This document shows positions 55,985 to 64,000 of a stretch of 64,000 bases of DNA, one piece after another. The notes under the pieces were generated by a model that made no database searches, was not told the origin of the DNA, and saw nothing but the letters and a program-made list of their open reading frames with translations. The position numbers were made by a program, and so were the translations under genes. How positions within the stretch are numbered: position 1 is the stretch's first letter; each line of letters starts with the position of its first letter. The stretch is from assembly GCF_017315705.1 (NCBI RefSeq), contig NZ_JAFLRF010000007.1:2178-66177 (forward strand), in the 5' to 3' direction. The stretch is from Trinickia mobilis (lineage in GTDB: Bacteria > Pseudomonadota > Gammaproteobacteria > Burkholderiales > Burkholderiaceae).

Positions 55985-58900
55985 TCACTTCGCCGCAGGC
56001 GCCGGATGCACGACCCATTGCGCGTTCGGCAGCACGCCGAACGTCGAGGGCGCATAGAGCGCCTCGACGCGCGTCGGCGGCAGGCCGAACGTGCCGGCGT
56101 TGTTGAGGCGCACCGTGTACTCGACTGAGAATTTGCCCTTCGGCACGTACTCGTAGTACGCGCGATAGCCGTCGAAGCCGCGCTCGACGAACGCGGGCCA
56201 GGTGTCGCCGCGCTGCTTTTCGCCCTGCGTCGCCGCTTCCGAGTCGCGGCCGAGGCCCGAGCCGAGGATCGTCGCGCCGGCCGGCACCGGATCGTTGACG
56301 ACGACCCAGGTCATGTCCGTCTGTGCGTCGATATCGAGGTGCACGCGCACGATGTCGCCGCGCGTGAAGGTGCCTTGGGGGGCGCCTTTGTCCGCGGGTT
56401 CGAGCGGCGTCATGGACTTCGTGATCCGGTACCCGGCCGCGAAGGGCGCTTTCAGGGCGACGGCGGCGAGGCTTTCGATCGTCGCCCACGGCTTGCCCGT
56501 GCCTTCCTGCGTTAACGTGAGCGGCGCGGTGGTTTGGGCAGCGGGCCACGGCAGCAGCTCGCTGCGCACGCTGCGGGTGCGAGCGGCGGGCGAGGCGGTG
56601 ACATTCGATGCGGCCTGCGCAGAACTCGCGGCGGGCGTGGCCGTGGCCGGAATGGCCGCGCGCCAGCCGATCGTCTTCGTGACGCCGTCGAGCTGAAGCT
56701 TCGTTTGCCCCGTGACGGGCGTGCTCTCGAATGCGCGCGAAAATCGCTCGACGGCCAGCGATCCGTAGACGTTGGCTGTCGTCGTTTGCCACGCGCCGCG
56801 GCTCTGCAGCGCGAGCATGCCGGCCACGAGCCGCGGCATCTCGTCCTTCCAGCCGGGGTTGTCGATGAACGCGAGGGCCGTGCGCGCGGCGTTGACTTCG
56901 GGATCGGTCATGAGCCACCAGAGCGTGTCGCCGGCTTCGGTCGAGAACGTCAGGCGCGTGCCCTGGTACGTGAGCCGCGCGCGCAGAATCTGCTCGGCCT
57001 GCGCGAGCTTGTCGGCGCGTTGCGGAACGTCCTTCATCCGCGACAGGATCTGGTAGTAGTCGAGCACTGCCGAGGTGGGCCACTGGTTCGGCGCAATCTC
57101 GATCGAGCCGAGCATGCGCGCGTTGCCCGCGCCATAGCGCGACAGCGCCTCGATCGCTGCGAGCTTGCGCAGGTCGAGATCCTTGCGCGGCGCCCAGAAA
57201 TTGCGCTCGATACGGCCTTCGACAAAGCTCGTGAGGCCCGCTTCGAGCTTGCTGCGCAAGTCGTCGGGGAGGGCGAAGCGAGGATCGAGCTTCGACGCCT
57301 CGTCGGTGACGGCGAGCAAGTATGCCGACAGCGTGGGGCTGCCTCGGCTCGGGCCGTCGTCGCTCGGCGGGAAGTAGTTGGCGAGGCCGTCGCGGTCGAG
57401 ATAGACGGGCATGCGCGCGATCACTGTCTGCCATGCTCCCGCGTCGCGCAGGCCGATCGCGCGCGAGGTCTGCTGTTCGAGGCAGGTATACGGGTAGCGC
57501 TCGAACCAGCGCGTGACGCCGGGCATGCCGTCGGACAGCTTCGGCTGCAGCGAGACCGCAATGCCGCCGCGCAGGACGCCGGCTTGCGTCGATGTCGCGT
57601 TCGCGGGCGCAGCCACTGGAATCGACAGCGTGCCGTCCACCTGGGCGAGCGTTGCCTGCTGGACCGTGACGGGCACCGCCGCGCCGACGCGCTGCGAGAG
57701 CTTGAGCGCATCGGCCGCATGCGCGCCGCCTTGCTCGGCGGCGTTCACGGTCCACGTGAGCGCTGGCAGCGGAGCGTCGGCAATGCCGTCGGGCGCTGTC
57801 GCCGTCCACGCGATTTCCCGCGCCGAATCGGGCGCGAGGTCGATCGTCTGCGGCGCGAGCGTCAACGGCGCCGCGCTCGGTGTGACGACAACCTTCATCG
57901 CGCGCGCCGTCGTATTGCGCACCGTGAACTGCGCGCGGAACTGATCACCCTCGCGCACAAGCGGCGGCAGGCCCGAGATCAGCTGCAAATCCTGCGTACT
58001 GCGGATCGACGCGCTGCCGCTGCCGAACTGGCCCGTGCCGACCGCGGCGATGGCAACGATCCTGAAGCTCGTCAGCGAATCGTTGAGCGGCACCTCGACG
58101 CTCGCTTGCCCGTTCGCATCGAGCGTCACGCGCGGGTTCCACACAAGCAGCGTGTCGAACAGCTCGCGCGTCGCGCTTCTGCTCCCGCCGCCGCCCGCGG
58201 GCACCGCCTTGCGGCCGAAGTGGCGGCGTCCGACGATTTCCATCTGCGCGGTCGAAGTCTCGACGCCGTAGGCGCGCCGCGGCAGCATGGCGTCGAGCAC
58301 GTCCCAGCTAGGGTTCGGCATCAGCTCGAGGAGCGCTTCGTCGACCGCGGCGACCGCGATCTGCGTGCCGGCCGGCGCCGGCTTGCCGCCCGGCAATTGC
58401 ACGCGCACGGTGACGTGCGACTTGCCGCGCACGGGGTACGACTTCGCATCGGGCGTGACCGTCACCGCGAGCCGGTGCGCCGACGTGCCGACCTCGATCT
58501 CGGCGAGCCCGTAGCGGAACGCGGGCTTCGAGAGATCGACGAGCGGCGTCGGTGCCCTGTACTGGCGGCCCTCGTACCAGAACGCGCGCACCCATTCGAG
58601 CGGCGCCTTCCAGCCCCAGGTGAAGAACGAGTACCACGGCACTTCGTGAATGCGCCCGCGCAGCGCGAGCACCGACACGTACACGTTCGGCCCCCACGCT
58701 TCGTCGACCTTGAGTTCGACGGTCGGGTCCTGGCCGTCGAGCTGCACGACGCGGGTCTCGATGATGCCTTCCCGCTCGACCGCGACGAGCGCCGTCGCAA
58801 AGCGGAACGGCATGCGCACCTGGAAGCGCGCGGTCTCGCCCGGCTCGTAGCGGGTCTTTTCCGGAAGCACATCGATGCGGTCGGTGTTCTCGCCGCCGAA

Positions 58901-61900
58901 CCACAGTTCATCCTCGCGCGTGACCCAGACGGAGGTGCTGGCCGTCGATGTGTGGCCGTCGCCGTCCTTCGCGACCGCGACCAGGTCGATGTTGCCGGCG
59001 TCGCGCAGCTTCGCGTCGCAAGCCAGGAGGCCGTGATCGTCGCTCGTGCCGCGGCACAACGTGCCGAGGTCGCGCGTTTCGGTGTGGTTGTCGTACGCGT
59101 AGAAGCCGCCGACCATGCGCTTGCGCGAGGTCGTCATGATGCGCGCGACGCCGCGCACTTCGAGCGCGACGCCCGCGCGCGGCTTGCCTTGCAGATCGAC
59201 GGCAAGCGCCTTGACCGGCACCGTATGGCCGACCGACACCCAGCGCCCCGACTTGATGCCCGCGACGACGGCCGCGGGCCACAGCGTCGCATTGCCGCCG
59301 ATCGTCTGCACTTCGCCGTTCGGATCGGCGAACGTGGCTTCGAGTGCGAGGCGTTTCGGCGCATCGACGCTCGGCAGGTTTTTCAGCACGAGGCTGCCCG
59401 AGCCGTTGCGATCGAGCGTCATGGGCTCCTTGTCGGCGACGAGCTTCGCGGCTTCCTCGGCTTCTTGCGTGTCGCTGTCTTCGTCGGACGAGGCGTTCTC
59501 GGCGCCACCGTTGTTGTCGTCCGCGTGACGCCGGTACGGCGCGAAGCTGAAATCGGGGAAGCGGCCGGTGAAGGAGGGCGTCGCCGGCTTCACGAGCGCC
59601 GACACCTGCACCGGCAGATTCGACGCCGGGCCGCCCGACACGTAGTCGATCTGCACCGCGACGGGGGCTTCCTTCGCGGCGACGAGCGGGCTCGTCTTCT
59701 CATTGCGCACGGCGATCGTGCCCTTGAACACCGGCAAGCGGAATTCCTCGACGCGAAAGCTCCCGCTGCCGTAGCTGCCGCGCGGGGAATCGCCTGAGTC
59801 GCTGTTGTCGTCGCCGTGGTCGCCTTGACTGTCGATCGTGCTCGCGCCCGCGTCGCCGTCGTCGAGCGACACGCTGTACTCGCCGAGCTTCGCCGACGCC
59901 GGAATCGTGAACGTCGAATCGGCGGTGTGATCGGCGGCCCAGGTGAGCGGCAGACGGTACGTCTGGCCGCTGCCGAGATGGCGAATCGTGACGCGCGTCG
60001 GGTACTGCTTCGGAAACGCGAAGCCGTGCAGCGTCTCGACGCGGATCAGATGCTTCATCGACACCGTCTCGCCCGCGCGCAACAGCGTCCGGTCGAACAC
60101 GGTATGCGCGCGCACGGTCTCGTTCGTGCCGAGATCGGTCGGCACGTTAAAGCGCCACGATTCGATGCCGCGATTCCAGTCCGACTGGACGAAGGCCATG
60201 TCCGGGCCGGTCTTCGGATCGTCGATGCGTGCCGACACGAAGAAGCCGCTGAAACGGTCGTCGTCGCAGCGCCGCTTGGCTTCGAGCGGCCCGTCGATCG
60301 TCAGGAGGCCGCGCGCGTCGGTCTTGCCCGACGCGATTTCGTCGCCGTTGCAATCGGACACGTGCACGTTCGCGTTCGGCACGGGCTGCCCCTTGTCGAG
60401 CGTCGTCACCCAGACGACGCTGTTCTCGCGGCCCTGCTTGAAATGCACGCCGAGGTTCGTGATGAGCACCGCTGTGCGCACGTACATCGGCGCTGGCTTG
60501 CCGAGCAGCGATGCGCCGAGCGCGGGCGACGCCAGTTCGATCACATAGAAGCCCGGCTTCGCGACCGGAACGCCGACGACTTCGAACGGCCGCAGCGTCT
60601 TCGGGTCGGCCTTCGGCAGGTTCAGCGTTTCGACGCCCTTTTGCCCGGCGAGCAGCGACAGCGAACGGACATCGATGAGCGGGTCTTTGCGGCTTTCGTC
60701 ATCGGCTAGTGCTTCGTCGTCAGACGCGCTTCGCGGCGGCGGCACGATCGCCGCCTTGGGGTTGCGTGCGAGCAGGCCCGGCACGAGCTTGTCGATCGAC
60801 GACTTGTTCATGCCGTATTCGTCGAAGCGCTCGACGAGCTGCATCCAGCGGCGAATGTCGCTGTCCGCGCCGACTTGCAGTTTCGTGAATTGCGCGTTGC
60901 CCGCGTTGAGACCCTCGATGTGCAGGTCGGCTTCGACGTGGCGCAATGTGACGGGCACGAGCGGCGGCATGTCGGCTTCGGCATAGCGCTCGATGATGCC
61001 GAACGTCGACGACGAGAATTTCGCGAGCGGGGGCATCGGCGCGGTCCGCGTTTTCAGCGGGAAGAGGTCGGCGTTCGAGAGCGATCTGCCGCTCGCGTCC
61101 TTGAGCGACTTGGGTACGTCGATCGTCAGTTCCGCGTGCTCGGGCAAGGGCGCTGCGAATTCGACGGCGGCCGTTTCCGGGTCTTTGTCGTCCGGCGCGA
61201 AGCTCGGCGCGATCGCGCCGTTCGGGCCTTGCACGCGGAGCTTCTCGGCATCGGCGCGCTTGATCGGCGCGTTGAACTGCAGGCGGATCGGCCGCAGCGG
61301 CGTGCAGGGCGCCTTCGCGTTCTCGCGCTCGCACGAAAAGCTCGCGGCGAACGGCTCGCGCACCGTGTAGTCGAAGCGCCGCTCGACGTCGTTCGCGATG
61401 CCGCTCGGGCTTGCCACTCCCTTGCCGTAGACGAGCTGCATCTTCGCGCTCGACGGCAGCGTTTGCTGGCAAGCGAGCGTCAGCACGCGCGCGCTTTCTT
61501 TCTTCAAGCGGAAGTGATCGAGGAGCGCGTTGCGCGTCGCGGCATCGGCGTACTGCACCGGAATGCGATTACCGAGCCCGTTCGATTCGCACCAGACATG
61601 CTCGCGCACCGACGCTTCGGTCGCGGGGCCGTTGAGCTTCACGACGAAAACCTGGTTCTCTTCGATCTCGCCGCCGTGCGGCATGACGTCGGCGGGGAAC
61701 GGTCCGCCCGTTTCGAACGCAAACCGGCGCGCGCCCGTCACCGCGTTGCCGGCGCTGGACTTCAAGCCGCTATTCAAGTCGATCGTGCAGCGCACGCCGG
61801 GAGGCAGGTCGTTCGTGAAATCGTAGGCCCAGGTCTTTTCGTCGATCCAGCGGCCTTGGCCGCTCGTCGCCGCTGCGTCGTTGCAGTGAAGCTGCGCGGG

Positions 61901-62104
61901 GTTCGGCAGATCGGGCGCGCCGAACGGGACCATCGCTTCATCGAATTTGACGACGGCCTGCCGAACCTGGGCGACCTTGCCTTGCGGCGACACGCTGACC
62001 GTGCGCGCGGCATCCGCCCGCCAAGCCGTCATGCCGGCGAGACCGATGACCACAGCCGTCGCGACGGCCCACCTGAATTGTTGTTTGACTTTGTCGCTTC
62101 GCAT
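55985..62104 (-). CDS. Bacterial alpha-2-macroglobulin with thioester
   Basis: A 2039-residue periplasmic protein of the YfhM type, thought to trap foreign proteases and guard the cell wall next to PBP1C. The start ATG is 9 bp from GGGGA. The N-terminus has a signal sequence (AVATAVVIGLAGMTAWRADAA) without a lipobox Cys, so it may not be a lipoprotein as in E. coli. The MG repeat domains fill the first 1400 residues. The thioester CLEQ has its Cys at about residue 1541 (PYTCLEQQ). The bait region cannot be placed by eye. pbpC follows 7 bp downstream. Confidence 0.94.
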   Translation of the reverse strand: MRSDKVKQQFRWAVATAVVIGLAGMTAWRADAARTVSVSPQGKVAQVRQAVVKFDEAMVPFGAPDLPNPAQLHCNDAAATSGQGRWIDEKTWAYDFTNDLPPGVRCTIDLNSGLKSSAGNAVTGARRFAFETGGPFPADVMPHGGEIEENQVFVVKLNGPATEASVREHVWCESNGLGNRIPVQYADAATRNALLDHFRLKKESARVLTLACQQTLPSSAKMQLVYGKGVASPSGIANDVERRFDYTVREPFAASFSCERENAKAPCTPLRPIRLQFNAPIKRADAEKLRVQGPNGAIAPSFAPDDKDPETAAVEFAAPLPEHAELTIDVPKSLKDASGRSLSNADLFPLKTRTAPMPPLAKFSSSTFGIIERYAEADMPPLVPVTLRHVEADLHIEGLNAGNAQFTKLQVGADSDIRRWMQLVERFDEYGMNKSSIDKLVPGLLARNPKAAIVPPPRSASDDEALADDESRKDPLIDVRSLSLLAGQKGVETLNLPKADPKTLRPFEVVGVPVAKPGFYVIELASPALGASLLGKPAPMYVRTAVLITNLGVHFKQGRENSVVWVTTLDKGQPVPNANVHVSDCNGDEIASGKTDARGLLTIDGPLEAKRRCDDDRFSGFFVSARIDDPKTGPDMAFVQSDWNRGIESWRFNVPTDLGTNETVRAHTVFDRTLLRAGETVSMKHLIRVETLHGFAFPKQYPTRVTIRHLGSGQTYRLPLTWAADHTADSTFTIPASAKLGEYSVSLDDGDAGASTIDSQGDHGDDNSDSGDSPRGSYGSGSFRVEEFRLPVFKGTIAVRNEKTSPLVAAKEAPVAVQIDYVSGGPASNLPVQVSALVKPATPSFTGRFPDFSFAPYRRHADDNNGGAENASSDEDSDTQEAEEAAKLVADKEPMTLDRNGSGSLVLKNLPSVDAPKRLALEATFADPNGEVQTIGGNATLWPAAVVAGIKSGRWVSVGHTVPVKALAVDLQGKPRAGVALEVRGVARIMTTSRKRMVGGFYAYDNHTETRDLGTLCRGTSDDHGLLACDAKLRDAGNIDLVAVAKDGDGHTSTASTSVWVTREDELWFGGENTDRIDVLPEKTRYEPGETARFQVRMPFRFATALVAVEREGIIETRVVQLDGQDPTVELKVDEAWGPNVYVSVLALRGRIHEVPWYSFFTWGWKAPLEWVRAFWYEGRQYRAPTPLVDLSKPAFRYGLAEIEVGTSAHRLAVTVTPDAKSYPVRGKSHVTVRVQLPGGKPAPAGTQIAVAAVDEALLELMPNPSWDVLDAMLPRRAYGVETSTAQMEIVGRRHFGRKAVPAGGGGSRSATRELFDTLLVWNPRVTLDANGQASVEVPLNDSLTSFRIVAIAAVGTGQFGSGSASIRSTQDLQLISGLPPLVREGDQFRAQFTVRNTTARAMKVVVTPSAAPLTLAPQTIDLAPDSAREIAWTATAPDGIADAPLPALTWTVNAAEQGGAHAADALKLSQRVGAAVPVTVQQATLAQVDGTLSIPVAAPANATSTQAGVLRGGIAVSLQPKLSDGMPGVTRWFERYPYTCLEQQTSRAIGLRDAGAWQTVIARMPVYLDRDGLANYFPPSDDGPSRGSPTLSAYLLAVTDEASKLDPRFALPDDLRSKLEAGLTSFVEGRIERNFWAPRKDLDLRKLAAIEALSRYGAGNARMLGSIEIAPNQWPTSAVLDYYQILSRMKDVPQRADKLAQAEQILRARLTYQGTRLTFSTEAGDTLWWLMTDPEVNAARTALAFIDNPGWKDEMPRLVAGMLALQSRGAWQTTTANVYGSLAVERFSRAFESTPVTGQTKLQLDGVTKTIGWRAAIPATATPAASSAQAASNVTASPAARTRSVRSELLPWPAAQTTAPLTLTQEGTGKPWATIESLAAVALKAPFAAGYRITKSMTPLEPADKGAPQGTFTRGDIVRVHLDIDAQTDMTWVVVNDPVPAGATILGSGLGRDSEAATQGEKQRGDTWPAFVERGFDGYRAYYEYVPKGKFSVEYTVRLNNAGTFGLPPTRVEALYAPSTFGVLPNAQWVVHPAPAAK

Positions 62105-62313
62105 CGGCTGCACTCCCCAAGGCTTTCAGAGTGCTGGCGATTCTACCTGAGCGCTGTAAGCGGTTGTAAGCAAATCGGGCGGTCTACGCGGGTTTCCCGG
62201 CGGCGCTGAATGCGCTCTTCGCAGCGCGCGAGGGGTTCGAGCAGCGCGATGCGCCCGCGGCTGCATGACGCGCGCGTAGCGGTTGCCAGAACGCGCCTGG
62301 CCGGCTGCTGCTC

Positions 62314-63690
62314 TCAGACGGCGTCTGTCGACGCCATCTGAGCGGCACGCAGGTGGCGCGAACTCACACGGCGCCAATACAGGAACAGCCCGCAGCCCGC
62401 GACCGCGAGGCTCGCGGCGTTGGCGGACCAGAAGCCGCGCGCGCCCGTGACCCACTCGGGTGCGAAGCCGCCGACGTCGAAGCCGAGCCAATAGCCGCCC
62501 CCGAGCCCGACGCCCCACAGCGCGACCGCATAGATCACGGTCGGCACGATCACGACTTTGTACGCGCGCAACACGAACGCGGTGCTGACCTGCAGCGCGT
62601 CGAACAGGTGATAGACGGTCACGATCAGGACGAGCGGCATCGCTGCCGCCGCGACGTTCGCGTTCGGCGTATAGCCCTCGATGATCAAGGGACGCAGCAG
62701 CGCGACGGCAAACCCGAAACAGCACGCGATCGCGCAGGCCATCAAGATGCCGTGCCGCGACAGCGTGCGCGCGGCCTCCGGCCGGTTCGCGCCGAGCGCC
62801 TGCGCGACGAGCGTCGAGGCGGCGATGCCGATCGACAGCGGCGTCATGTAGAGCACTGCGCCGATGTTGCCGGCGATCTGGTGTCCGGCGAGCGTCGTCG
62901 TGCCGAAGCGCGCGATGAAGAGCGCCATGAACGTGTAGGACGTCACTTCGATCAGGTACGACAGGCCCATCGGCAAGCCGAGCTTGAGCAGCTCGGCCTG
63001 ACGCCGCCAGCTTGGCCAGCAAAAGCGCGAGAAGATCGCAAACGGCTGGAACACCTCGAGCTTCGCGAGGAGCGTCATGCCGGACGCGGCGAGCGCCCAG
63101 TTGATCGCGATGCTCGCGAGCGCGCAGCCCGGACCGCCGAGCGCCGGCACGCCGAGCCCGCCGAAGATGAACCACGTATTGAGCGGAAACTTGACGATCA
63201 GCGCGGCGACTTGCAGGAACATGACGAGCCGCGGCTTGCCGACGGCGTTCGTGAGCGAGTTGTAGACGCGAAACGCGAGCGCGGCCGGCAAGCCGAACGC
63301 CAGGATGCGCAGGTAGGCGACGGTGCGATCGTGCAGCGCTTCCGGCGCACGCGCGATGCGCAGCAGCGGCTCGGGCGAAAACAGAATCCAGAAGCCGATG
63401 ACCGCGAGCACCGCCGCCAGCCATAGCGCCTGCCGGACTTCTTCGCCGATCTCCTGTTCGCGGCGCGCGCCGAAGAGCTGCGCCGCCACCGGCTGCAGCG
63501 CGACGAGGATGCCCGTTAAGCCGATATACACCGAGATGTAGATCGAGGAACCGAGCCCCAGTGCGGCGAGATCGGTCGCGGAGTAGCGGCCGACCATCGC
63601 CGTATCGATCACGCCGAACGCGATGATCGCAAGCTGGCCGATCAGCACCGGCCAAGCGAGGCTCGTGATTTTTCGCACATCGGCGAACAT
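62314..63690 (-). CDS. MATE-family multidrug efflux transporter
   Basis: A 458-residue inner-membrane exporter with 12 hydrophobic segments in two homologous halves. ITSLAWPVLIGQLAIIAFGVIDTAMVGRYS at the start and GLPMGLSYLIEVTSYTFMALFIARFG in the second half are NorM/MATE signatures. Such pumps use sodium or proton gradients to expel cationic drugs. The start at 63690 is supported by AAGGGGTGAG upstream, which lies in the end of the preceding gene (8-bp gap), suggesting coupling. Confidence 0.93.
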   Translation of the reverse strand: MFADVRKITSLAWPVLIGQLAIIAFGVIDTAMVGRYSATDLAALGLGSSIYISVYIGLTGILVALQPVAAQLFGARREQEIGEEVRQALWLAAVLAVIGFWILFSPEPLLRIARAPEALHDRTVAYLRILAFGLPAALAFRVYNSLTNAVGKPRLVMFLQVAALIVKFPLNTWFIFGGLGVPALGGPGCALASIAINWALAASGMTLLAKLEVFQPFAIFSRFCWPSWRRQAELLKLGLPMGLSYLIEVTSYTFMALFIARFGTTTLAGHQIAGNIGAVLYMTPLSIGIAASTLVAQALGANRPEAARTLSRHGILMACAIACCFGFAVALLRPLIIEGYTPNANVAAAAMPLVLIVTVYHLFDALQVSTAFVLRAYKVVIVPTVIYAVALWGVGLGGGYWLGFDVGGFAPEWVTGARGFWSANAASLAVAGCGLFLYWRRVSSRHLRAAQMASTDAV

Positions 63691-63698
63691 GGCCCGGC

Positions 63699-64000
63699 TC
63701 ACCCCTTCGGGTGGCGATAGATGCGGCGCTTGACGGCCGGCGCCGGTTTCGGACGGTCCACGCGCACGTACAGACGGAAGCGCTCGTCGCGGTCGGCCGC
63801 GCGCCGGCCTTCCCAGACCAGCTTCCACACGTAGCTCAGCATCGGGCTCGGCGCGCTGAAGTCCTGCGTGTCCTGCCGCAGGATCACGTCGCAGTCGTCG
63901 GCGAACGAGAACTGCATGTCGCCGAAGTAGGCGAACGTGGCGATCTGCGCATCGCCTAGCCGGATCGGCGAGATGCAGGTGTAGTCGTCGGGCAGGTGCA
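63699..64000 (-). CDS. Hypothetical protein, C-terminal part (partial)
   Basis: The last 99 residues of a minus-strand gene that continues past the right edge of the window. The visible part reads DYTCISPIRLGDAQIATFAYFGDM and ends RRIYRHPKG. It is rich in aromatic and charged residues with no membrane segment. I do not recognise the family. It lies 8 bp upstream of the MATE gene and is likely in the same operon. Confidence 0.75.
   Translation of the reverse strand, partial: HLPDDYTCISPIRLGDAQIATFAYFGDMQFSFADDCDVILRQDTQDFSAPSPMLSYVWKLVWEGRRAADRDERFRLYVRVDRPKPAPAVKRRIYRHPKG

Noticed and set aside
56534-59797. A 1087-codon open frame opposite the alpha-2-macroglobulin gene
   Set aside because: It is wholly antisense to a clearly coding gene. 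Its product is Arg/Ala/Val-rich without recognisable domains. Long antisense frames are expected from the codon bias of GC-rich genomes.

Overview
The window is high-GC bacterial chromosome from a beta-proteobacterium of the order Burkholderiales, most like Burkholderia, Paraburkholderia or Trinickia. This rests on recognisable proteins and gene orders: lexA beside a CysB-type sulfate operon, rpsF-priB-rpsR-rplI-dnaB, an arn operon with ArnA split in two, alaA-hom-thrC-moeA-moaD-moaE, and clpB. The genus is inferred from memory, not from a search. Most of the window is core and metabolic genes. I see no prophage, IS element, CRISPR array or genomic island.

Layout. 1-8 kb: the end of a porin gene, tRNA-His downstream of dusA, a drug exporter, a NodIJ-type ABC exporter, a universal stress protein and a DUF2939 protein. 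7.8-14.2 kb: lexA with two SOS boxes and a small downstream gene, then divergent sulfate uptake genes sbp-cysT-cysW-cysA and the regulator cysB. 14.2-20.3 kb: an asparaginase, then the glyoxylate-to-glycerate genes gcl-hyi-glxR with a divergent LysR regulator. 20.4-26.4 kb: an ECF sigma/anti-sigma pair joined by two 49-bp-spaced palindromic repeats, then the ribosomal protein/primosome operon and dnaB.

26.6-33.1 kb: a Pit phosphate transporter with its DUF47 partner, an SDR protein lacking the usual catalytic motif, an NlpC/P60 lipoprotein, a PIN-PhoH ATPase and a Bcp peroxiredoxin. 33.2-40.6 kb: a complete L-Ara4N lipid A modification operon (arnT-arnE-like-arnB-arnC-arnA formyltransferase-arnA decarboxylase-arnD). 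40.8-52.2 kb: threonine and molybdopterin biosynthesis genes, an NsrR/truncated haemoglobin pair with a candidate NsrR operator, and clpB with a sigma-32-type promoter. 52.4-64 kb: a YidB protein, a ComEA-like protein, a PBP1C/alpha-2-macroglobulin pair, a MATE exporter and a partial gene.

The most notable item is a 346-residue intein inside the Walker A motif of the DnaB helicase. It begins with Ala and carries a Trp-Cys-Thr signature (W66, C326, T344), which marks the unusual class 3 splicing mechanism. It also retains both motifs of a LAGLIDADG homing endonuclease. The second is a family of 43-bp palindromic elements. Two lie in tandem at the end of the ECF sigma gene and encode its last residues. 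At 32.4 kb, one copy has been inserted at the tip of another copy's hairpin.
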